DNA from: an uncultured Collinsella sp.
GTDB lineage: Bacteria; Actinomycetota; Coriobacteriia; Coriobacteriales; Coriobacteriaceae
Length of the DNA: 5,384 bases
Direction of reading: 5' to 3'
Assembly (NCBI GenBank): GCA_902464175.1
Contig: CABQHZ010000108.1
Span: 1-5,384 of the forward strand
Part shown: positions 1 to 4,530 of the stretch, piece after piece
Layout: each line of letters starts with the position of its first letter
Position numbering within the stretch: the stretch's first letter is position 1
Made by a program: the position numbers and the translations under genes
The notes under the pieces: model-generated
The model's database searches: none
The model's input: only the letters and a program-made list of their open reading frames with translations
Told to the model about the DNA's origin: nothing

Positions 1-840
1 GCTGATCAACAGTTTGTAACCATGTGCCGCGATATTCTGGACCATGGCACCACCACCGAGGGCCAAAAGGTCCGCCCGGTGTGGGAGGATGGCACCCCTG
101 CCTATACCATTAAAAACTTTGGTGTCACGGCACGCTATGACCTGCGTGAGGAGTTTCCGGCGCTTACCTTGCGTCGTACGGCCCTCAAATCTGCTATGGA
201 TGAGATCCTATGGATCTATCAAAAGAAGTCCAATAACGTGCATGACCTCAACAGCCATATTTGGGACGAGTGGGCCGACGAGACTGGCTCCATCGGCAAG
301 GCCTACGGGTATCAGATTGGGCAGAAGAGCCATTATGCCGAGGGCGACTTTGACCAGATGGATCGCGTGCTGTACGACCTTAAGAACACGCCGTACAGCC
401 GCCGCATTATGACGAACACCTATGTGTTTAGCGACCTGTCCGAGATGCACCTGTATCCGTGTGCCTACAGCGTGACGTATAACGTGACGCAGCGTCCGCA
501 GGATGATAAACCGACGCTCAACATGATTCTCAACCAGCGCAGCCAGGATATTTTGGCTGCGAACAACTGGAATGTGTGCCAGTACGCCATTTTGCTGATG
601 ATGGTCGCGCAGTCGGTCGATATGATCGCTGGCGAGCTGCTGCATGTGATTGCCGATGCCCACATTTACGACCGTCATGTCGATATCGTTCGCGAGCTTA
701 TTGAGCGTCCGCAGTTTGCTGCGCCTAAGGTAACGCTTAACCCCGATGTACATGACTTCTATGCGTTTACGACCGATGATCTGATCGTCGAGGGCTATGA
801 GCACGGCCCGCAGGTCAAGAACATCCCCATTGCGGTGTAG
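1..840 (+). CDS. thyA: Thymidylate synthase ThyA (5'-partial)
   Basis: ThyA methylates dUMP to dTMP with 5,10-methylenetetrahydrofolate, yielding dihydrofolate; it is a cytoplasmic homodimer. The frame is open from base 1 and reads ADQQFVT before the Met at 22, matching the usual N-terminus of the family, so only a few residues are missing and the ATG at 22 is not the start. Counting from that Met: the Arg pair that reaches the other subunit's dUMP phosphate (SRR, 126-128), the nucleophile Cys147 (codon 460-462) in YPCAYS, the dUMP-binding stretch QRSQD (172-176), the uracil-reading Asn184 in NNWNVCQY, and His214/Tyr216 in DAHIYDRH. The active site reads PCAYS rather than the E. coli PCH, as in the Bacillus/Clostridium branch. 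Length (at least 279 residues) is normal for that branch. It is followed without a gap by folA, probably in one operon. Identification is firm. Confidence 0.96.
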   Translation, partial: ADQQFVTMCRDILDHGTTTEGQKVRPVWEDGTPAYTIKNFGVTARYDLREEFPALTLRRTALKSAMDEILWIYQKKSNNVHDLNSHIWDEWADETGSIGKAYGYQIGQKSHYAEGDFDQMDRVLYDLKNTPYSRRIMTNTYVFSDLSEMHLYPCAYSVTYNVTQRPQDDKPTLNMILNQRSQDILAANNWNVCQYAILLMMVAQSVDMIAGELLHVIADAHIYDRHVDIVRELIERPQFAAPKVTLNPDVHDFYAFTTDDLIVEGYEHGPQVKNIPIAV

Positions 841-844
841 GTGA
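839..844 (+). promoter_or_regulatory. Ribosome binding site of folA, overlapping the thyA stop
   Basis: AGGTGA lies five bases before the ATG at 850 and shares its first two bases with the thyA TAG (838-840). It decides the folA start: the in-frame GTG at 841 has no purine-rich site before it. The arrangement suggests translational coupling of folA to thyA, which is an inference. Confidence 0.6.
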
Positions 845-849
845 CGCGC

Positions 850-1368
850 ATGACGTGTAAGCTTTCCGCCATTGTCGCCGTGTGTGACGATTGGGGCATT
901 GGGTGCGAGGGTGACATGGTCGTGTCTAATCGCGCTGACATGCGTCATTTTGTGGCGCGCACCAAAGGCTGCCCGGTCATTATGGGACGCAAGACGCTGC
1001 TGAGTTTTCCCGGCGGGCGTCCGCTCAAGAACCGTCGTAATATCGTGCTCACGCGCGATGAGGACTTTGCTGCCGAGGGCGTCGACGTGGTGCATAGCGT
1101 CGACGAAGCGCTCACCGCGGTAGCCGATGAGCCCGTTGCGTGGGTGATCGGTGGCGGCGAGGTGTATCGGCAGTTTTTGCCGTATTGCGCCGAGGCCGAG
1201 GTTACGCATAACCATTGCGTGCATGACGTGGATACGTATTTTCCCGATCTGGATGCCGATCCCGCGTGGGAGATTGCGCGGCGTGGCGGTGTTGCCACGA
1301 TTGCCTCGGGCGAGGGCGACGAGGGTGTCGATTATGAGTTCGTAACGTATCGTCGCGTTGAGGCGTAA
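850..1368 (+). CDS. folA: Dihydrofolate reductase
   Basis: DHFR reduces dihydrofolate to tetrahydrofolate with NADPH, recycling the dihydrofolate made by ThyA just upstream; it is the trimethoprim target. From the ATG at 850 it has 172 residues, close to the usual 160-170. Visible landmarks: LSAIVAVCDDWGIG (5-18, first strand and start of the Met20 loop), the catalytic acid Asp30 in NRADMRHF, the cofactor segment PVIMGRKT (42-49), the folate-glutamate arginine (about Arg62) in PLKNRRNIVLTR, the NADPH-binding VIGGGEVY (99-106), and the conserved Thr129 in DTYFPD. The Pro-Trp pair that normally precedes the catalytic acid (as in MPWNLPAD) is Val-Val here (GDMVVSNRAD); loss of this Trp also occurs in clostridial-type DHFRs as I recall them. 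An alternative GTG start at 841 would add three residues but lacks a ribosome site. Probably co-transcribed with thyA. Confidence 0.94.
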   Translation: MTCKLSAIVAVCDDWGIGCEGDMVVSNRADMRHFVARTKGCPVIMGRKTLLSFPGGRPLKNRRNIVLTRDEDFAAEGVDVVHSVDEALTAVADEPVAWVIGGGEVYRQFLPYCAEAEVTHNHCVHDVDTYFPDLDADPAWEIARRGGVATIASGEGDEGVDYEFVTYRRVEA

Positions 1369-1410
1369 ATCGTCCGGCGTGAACGGTATCATCGGATTGT
1401 TTGAATGCAT

Positions 1411-1440
1411 GGGGCGGCGCTTAGCGTCGCCTCGTTTGGT
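1411..1440 (+). terminator. Candidate hairpin terminator after thyA-folA
   Basis: Bases 1413-1420 (GGCGGCGC) pair with 1424-1431 (GCGTCGCC), with one G-T wobble and a TTA loop. Two further pairs (1411-1412 with 1432-1433, one a wobble) extend the stem to ten. The following CGTTTGGT is only mildly T-rich, so the terminator may be weak, or the hairpin may have another role. It lies 42 bases after the folA stop. Confidence 0.5.
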
Positions 1441-1445
1441 ATAGA
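1437..1445 (+). promoter_or_regulatory. Possible extended -10 promoter of the methyltransferase gene
   Basis: TGGTATAGA matches an extended -10 (TGn plus TATAGA, four of six consensus bases). No convincing -35 is present at 17-18 bases; that region is the GC hairpin arm. Transcription would begin near 1452, past the in-frame ATG at 1445, agreeing with a translation start at 1478. By-eye match only. Confidence 0.35.
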
Positions 1446-1477
1446 TGCGCTGTAAAGAAAGGTGCGGGCTGGCTGCT

Positions 1478-2392
1478 ATGACTGATGCCGTTGAGGTGCT
1501 GCGAATCGATTCGCTCGAGGACGAGCGGCTTGATGCCTACGTGCGACTGACCGAGCGTGAGCTGCGCTGCGTGCTGGAGCCGCAGAAGGGCATTTTTATC
1601 GCCGAGAGTGCCAAGGTCATCGAACGTGCGGTTCGCGCCGGATACGAGCCGGTGAGCTTTCTTTTGGGCGAGCGCTGGCTCGACCAGATGATGCCGCTGT
1701 TTGAGCGCCTGGCGGTACGCGAGGGCGCGGGTCCGGTTCCCGTGTTCGTTGCCTCGATGGAGCTTATGGAGCGTCTGACGGGTTTTAACGTGACGCGCGG
1801 TGCGCTCGCGGCATTTCGTCGCCCGCGACAGATTCCGGTTGATGAGTTCTTGGGCGGCGTCATCGAGGCGGCGGGGGAGCGCCCGGTGCGCGTGTGCGTG
1901 CTCGAGGGCATTGTCGACCATACCAATGTGGGCGCAATATTCCGCTCGGCGGCCGCGCTCAACGTCGACGGCATTTTGGTCAGTCCTACGTGTTGTGATC
2001 CGCTGTATCGTCGTTCGGCCCGCGTGAGCATGGGCACGGTGTTCCAGGTGCCCTGGACACGCATTGGCAGCGAAGCGCGCGTATGGCCGCATGATGGGCT
2101 GGCGGCGCTACACGATGCCGGCTTTTCGTGTGCCGCTATGGCGTTGACGGATGATTCGGTGTCGCTGGACGATCCCGCGCTCCAGGAGATTGACCGCCTG
2201 GCAATCTTTATGGGCACCGAGGGTGCTGGCTTGGGCGCCAAGACCATTGCAGGCTGCGACCGCGCCGTGCGTATTCCGATGGCGCATGGGGTCGATTCAC
2301 TCAACGTGGCCGCGGCAAGCGCTGTTGCCTTTTGGCAGCTGTGCCCGCATGTGAGCAACGAGTACCACTACCAGCCGGGGCTGTATCACTAG
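1478..2392 (+). CDS. SpoU/TrmH-family RNA 2'-O-methyltransferase
   Basis: A SPOUT-fold enzyme that transfers a methyl group from S-adenosylmethionine to a ribose 2'-OH in tRNA or rRNA; such enzymes are cytoplasmic dimers with a C-terminal trefoil knot. Residues about 25-115 form the N-terminal substrate-binding region (GIFIAESAKVIERAV, 38-52). The catalytic domain has motif 1 DHTNVGAIFRSAAAL (147-161, with Asn150 and the catalytic-type Arg156), motif 2 FMGTEGAGLG (244-253), and motif 3 RIPMAHGVDSLNVAAASAVAF (266-285, with Ser274-Leu-Asn276). All key residues are present. At 304 residues it is longer than minimal TrmH (about 230) and resembles the RlmB/TsnR-like class. The target nucleotide cannot be told from sequence. 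The ATG at 1478 is chosen because homology begins just after it; the ribosome-site-like AAAGG (1458-1462) is 15 bases away, rather far. The in-frame ATG at 1445 has no ribosome site, and its extra residues look non-coding. Flanking genes do not suggest a target. Confidence 0.9.
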   Translation: MTDAVEVLRIDSLEDERLDAYVRLTERELRCVLEPQKGIFIAESAKVIERAVRAGYEPVSFLLGERWLDQMMPLFERLAVREGAGPVPVFVASMELMERLTGFNVTRGALAAFRRPRQIPVDEFLGGVIEAAGERPVRVCVLEGIVDHTNVGAIFRSAAALNVDGILVSPTCCDPLYRRSARVSMGTVFQVPWTRIGSEARVWPHDGLAALHDAGFSCAAMALTDDSVSLDDPALQEIDRLAIFMGTEGAGLGAKTIAGCDRAVRIPMAHGVDSLNVAAASAVAFWQLCPHVSNEYHYQPGLYH

Positions 2393-2400
2393 GCAGATAG

Positions 2401-2452
2401 TTAGCACCGGGCTCTGGTTCGGGGCGTTTCGGCCGACGTCGGTCGGTGCTAA
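2401..2452. repeat. Inverted repeat in the spacer before the MATE gene
   Basis: TTAGCACCG (2401-2409) and CGGTGCTAA (2444-2452) are exact reverse complements around a 34-base interior. That interior contains the perfect 10-base palindrome CCGACGTCGG (2433-2442). As RNA it would fold into a stem-loop. It starts eight bases after the methyltransferase stop and ends 65 bases before the MATE start. No T-run follows directly, so it is not a classic terminator; a weak terminator, leader structure or operator are all possible. Confidence 0.5.
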
Positions 2453-2506
2453 GCTGGTATTGGCTTTGGTCTTAAATTGCCGTTTTGTTGTTTGACGTAC
2501 GCTGGT

Positions 2507-2514
2507 GGGGAGGG
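2507..2514 (+). promoter_or_regulatory. Ribosome binding site setting the MATE start at GTG 2518
   Basis: GGGGAGGG contains a full GGAGG core ending four bases before the GTG at 2518. It is the only strong site in this region and selects GTG 2518 over the in-frame TTG at 2485. Confidence 0.65.
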
Positions 2515-2517
2515 CGT

Positions 2518-3867
2518 GTGGCTAAGAAATCTACGGCTATCGATGTAACGCAGGGTGTCATTTGGCAACAGCTGCTGTCGCTGTGCGTCCCTATCTTCTT
2601 TAGCTCGTTTTTTCAGCAGGCTTACACGCTTATTGGTACGTATATCGTCGGCCAGTTTGGCGGCAAGCTCGCGCTGGGTGGCATTCAAGCCACGATGGTG
2701 CTCACGGAGCTCTGCATTGGTTTTTGCGTCGGTGTGGGTGCTGGCTGTGCGGTCATTACGGGCCAGTTTTTTGGCCAGCACGATGACGAGCGCCTGAGCC
2801 GATCGGTCCATACGGCCATGACGCTCGCGCTGGTGGGCGGTATCGTTTTCTCGATTCTTGGCATAGTGTTCGTTGAGCCCATGCTGGTACTTATGAACAC
2901 GCCGCATGAACTATTGGCCGAGGGCGTGGCCTATGCTCGTTGCTATTTTGCCGCCATGGTTGCGGCGCTGCTGCTCAATATGGGAACGGCGCTGCTGCGC
3001 GCCGTGGGCGACACACGCGGTCCTGCTGTGATCATTGCTTCCGGCTGCCTTGTTAATGCGGTGCTGGATGTCATCTTCGTTGCCGTGCTTCATATGGAGG
3101 CTCTGGGCTGCGGCATCGCGGTGGCGCTGACCATTTGCTCCAACGCCACGATGATCGTGATTCGTATGATGCACGCTCCGGGTGCGTGGCGGCTTTCACT
3201 GTCCAAACTCTGCATTGATCCTGGCATTTGTAAGAGCATGATCTCGTGTGGTCTGCCGCTTGGCTTTCAGTCTGCTGCGTATTCGATTTCCAACGTTTTG
3301 ATTCAGGTGTCGGTCAACTCGTTTGGTGCCGATGTCACCACGGCGTGGGGTCTTTCGGGCCGTTTGGATGGCATTGTCTGGATGGTTACCGAGGCGCTTG
3401 GCGTTTCGATCACCACGTTCTCGGCACAGAACTTTGGCGCGCGCAACTACGAGCGCATGCGCAAGGGCTACCATACGTCGCTTGTGCTGTCGTTTATGCT
3501 CATTGGTGGCCTGTCTGCCGTGCTACTGGTGTTCTCGGGTCCGTTGTCGCGTCTGTTTGTCGACGATGCTTCGATTTCGGCCTACACCACGACGATTCTT
3601 CATTTCATCGCGCCGTTCTACGCGATCTTCTCGATTATCGAAAACGCGTCCGGCTCCATCCGCGGCGCTGGCGTGAGCTTCCAGCCTATGATGCTCACGA
3701 TTTTTGGCACCGTCGTGCTCAGGGTGATCTGGGTGTTTGCGATTATGCCGTTCGATCCGTCGCTTGAGCACCTGCTGCTGGTCTACCCCGTAACCTGGGT
3801 AATAACCGCCACGATGTTCACCGTCTACCATCACAGCGGCAACTGGCTAGGCCGCGCCACTGCCTAA
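2518..3867 (+). CDS. MATE-family multidrug/toxic compound efflux transporter
   Basis: A polytopic inner-membrane protein of the MATE family, whose members export organic cations, drugs or metabolites in exchange for Na+ or H+. From GTG 2518 it has 449 residues, the usual size, with about twelve hydrophobic segments in two homologous halves (about 12-220 and 235-440). Family features: the N-terminal IDVTQGVIWQQLL (8-20), Pro25 in TM1, the TM2-3 loop GQFFGQHDDERLSRS (82-96) and its second-half counterpart SAQNFGARNYERMRKG (302-317), and the paired motifs LLRAVGDTRGPA (159-170) and GSIRGAGVSFQPM (379-391). The normally conserved TM1 acid in YxxVDTxxVG is Gly40 here (YTLIGTYIVG), and Glu255 of Vibrio NorM aligns to Tyr255. 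It is most like the MepA/DinF-type branch. The substrate is unknown. It probably has its own transcript, ending at the inverted repeat over its stop. The family call is firm, the function generic. Confidence 0.92.
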   Translation: MAKKSTAIDVTQGVIWQQLLSLCVPIFFSSFFQQAYTLIGTYIVGQFGGKLALGGIQATMVLTELCIGFCVGVGAGCAVITGQFFGQHDDERLSRSVHTAMTLALVGGIVFSILGIVFVEPMLVLMNTPHELLAEGVAYARCYFAAMVAALLLNMGTALLRAVGDTRGPAVIIASGCLVNAVLDVIFVAVLHMEALGCGIAVALTICSNATMIVIRMMHAPGAWRLSLSKLCIDPGICKSMISCGLPLGFQSAAYSISNVLIQVSVNSFGADVTTAWGLSGRLDGIVWMVTEALGVSITTFSAQNFGARNYERMRKGYHTSLVLSFMLIGGLSAVLLVFSGPLSRLFVDDASISAYTTTILHFIAPFYAIFSIIENASGSIRGAGVSFQPMMLTIFGTVVLRVIWVFAIMPFDPSLEHLLLVYPVTWVITATMFTVYHHSGNWLGRATA

Positions 3868-3956
3868 TGATCCCTGGGGGACTGAGGAAAACGGATCATT
3901 GCTCTCCGTCGTGATGTCGATGATCCGTTTTCCTCCGTCCCCTTCTGATCAATTAG
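3864..3956. terminator. Long inverted repeat between convergent genes, likely bidirectional terminator
   Basis: Bases 3877-3899 pair with 3920-3942: 22 of 23 positions are complementary, the exception being T3883/C3936. Two inner pairs (3900-3901 with 3918-3919, one wobble) follow, leaving a 16-base loop at 3902-3917. After a small internal bulge, TGATC (3868-3872) pairs with GATCA (3947-3951). With one bulged A, the CTAA containing the MATE stop pairs with the TTAG containing the cobO stop complement. On each strand the inner stem CGGATCAT/ATGATCCG is followed by TTTTCC, giving a terminator-like stem plus T-run in both directions. Bidirectional termination fits the convergent genes. The length and perfection would also suit a dispersed palindromic repeat (REP/MITE-like), which cannot be judged from one copy. 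Confidence 0.75.
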
Positions 3957-4438
3957 TATTCGATGCCTTGGCGGGCTAGGAGGCCTTCGTCGAAGTAGTG
4001 TTTGACGGGGCGCATTTCGGTTACTAGGTCGGCAAGGTCGGCGAGGGGCAGTAGACCTCGGCCGGTGAGCACGAGCTCCGTGGTGGTCGGTTTCATCGCG
4101 ATCAATGCTTCGACATCTTCGCGCGTCACAAAGCCCCGTCGCATGGCTTCTCCCAGCTCATCCAAGATCAGCACGTCGACCTGGCAAATCTGCTCGCGCG
4201 CCAGCTCCATGATCTGTGCGGCACAGGCTTCGGGCGTATCGCGGTCGGCTTGTACGATGCGTAGCCCCAATCGAGGTGCTGCGTCATGCTCGGCGCAGTG
4301 CAGCTTCTTGGCAAACTGCAGCATAAGCACGTTAAGTCCATAGCCCGTGGCGCGCAGTGCAAGCCCCAGCGCAGCCGTCGTCTTGCCCTTGCCATCGCCC
4401 GTGTAGATCTGAACCTTGCCGACTTCCAGTGATGCCAT
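3953..4438 (-). CDS. cobO: Cob(I)alamin adenosyltransferase, CobA/CobO/BtuR type
   Basis: This enzyme moves the 5'-deoxyadenosyl group of ATP to reduced cobalamin or corrinoid, the step giving coenzyme B12 in synthesis or salvage; it is a cytoplasmic dimer. Seen in its 161 residues: the P-loop GDGKGKTTAALG (14-25; GNGKGKT is common in the family), QFAKK (41-45), the Walker B-like DVLILDELGEAM (88-99), LTGRG (124-128), and the diagnostic C-terminus EMRPVKHYFDEGLLARQGIEY (141-161), which ends like full-length members. It is shorter than E. coli BtuR (196 residues): the N-terminal helix before the P-loop is missing and the segment after QFAKK is compact. The start is supported by AAAGGA five bases upstream. 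No other cobalamin gene is in view, so it may serve salvage or an unlinked pathway. It converges with the MATE gene and diverges from ftsH. The PduO- and EutT-type enzymes are unrelated and are excluded by these motifs. Confidence 0.94.
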   Translation of the reverse strand: MASLEVGKVQIYTGDGKGKTTAALGLALRATGYGLNVLMLQFAKKLHCAEHDAAPRLGLRIVQADRDTPEACAAQIMELAREQICQVDVLILDELGEAMRRGFVTREDVEALIAMKPTTTELVLTGRGLLPLADLADLVTEMRPVKHYFDEGLLARQGIEY

Positions 4439-4443
4439 CTCTG

Positions 4444-4449
4444 TCCTTT
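4444..4449 (-). promoter_or_regulatory. Ribosome binding site of cobO
   Basis: On the minus strand AAAGGA lies five bases before the ATG at 4438-4436. This is good spacing and supports the short form of the protein. Confidence 0.65.
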
Positions 4450-4498
4450 CGTGCTCGGCGTCGGTTTATCGCCGTCCTGGTTGGGTATTCTAGAAAGC

Positions 4499-4526
4499 AT
4501 TATCAACCCCAGTAGATGGAGTTCAA
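4499..4526 (-). promoter_or_regulatory. Sigma-70-type promoter for cobO
   Basis: Reading the minus strand, TTGAAC (4526-4521, -35) and GATAAT (4504-4499, -10) are 16 bases apart; four and five of six bases match consensus. Transcription would start near 4492, giving a leader of about 54 bases before the cobO ATG. The -35 box lies over the ribosome site and start region of ftsH on the other strand. By-eye match, no experimental support. Confidence 0.5.
4518..4521 (+). promoter_or_regulatory. Probable ribosome binding site of ftsH
   Basis: GGAG within AGATGGAG lies nine bases before the ATG at 4531. The in-frame ATG at 4516 has only CAGTAG before it, and the ATG at 4537 has GGAG directly abutting it. 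This favours 4531, though 4537 remains possible. Confidence 0.4.
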
Positions 4527-4530
4527 GCAG

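Noticed and set aside
22..24. ATG at 22 as the thyA start
   Set aside because: The frame is open to base 1 and reads the expected family N-terminus (ADQQFVT) before this Met, so the gene begins outside the window.
208..1410. A 400-codon open frame on the minus strand across thyA and folA
   Set aside because: It lies antisense to two clearly recognised enzymes, is rich in Arg, His and Asn with no domain I recognise, and is explained by GC-biased codons leaving the mirrored frame open.
1537..2358. A 273-codon minus-strand open frame (and another at 1421-2092) over the methyltransferase
   Set aside because: Both are shadows of the plus-strand gene, whose three SPOUT motifs are intact; their compositions are Ser/Arg- or His/Arg-rich with no recognisable fold.
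2485..2517. TTG 2485 as the MATE start
   Set aside because: The added residues include two Trp and look unlike family N-termini, and the strong GGAGG site points to GTG 2518.
3246..3767. A 173-codon plus-strand frame inside the MATE gene
   Set aside because: It is an out-of-frame overlap of a transporter with full family similarity; its protein is Trp/Cys/Arg-rich without a recognisable domain.
4463..4491. A plus-strand promoter for ftsH using TATTCT (4486-4491)
   Set aside because: No acceptable -35 sits 16-18 bases upstream, and the TG of an extended -10 is one base out of place, so it was not listed as a feature.
4439..4530. A B12 riboswitch in the cobO leader
   Set aside because: The leader from the predicted start is only about 54 bases, and I see no B12-box-like sequence; cobalamin riboswitches are much longer.
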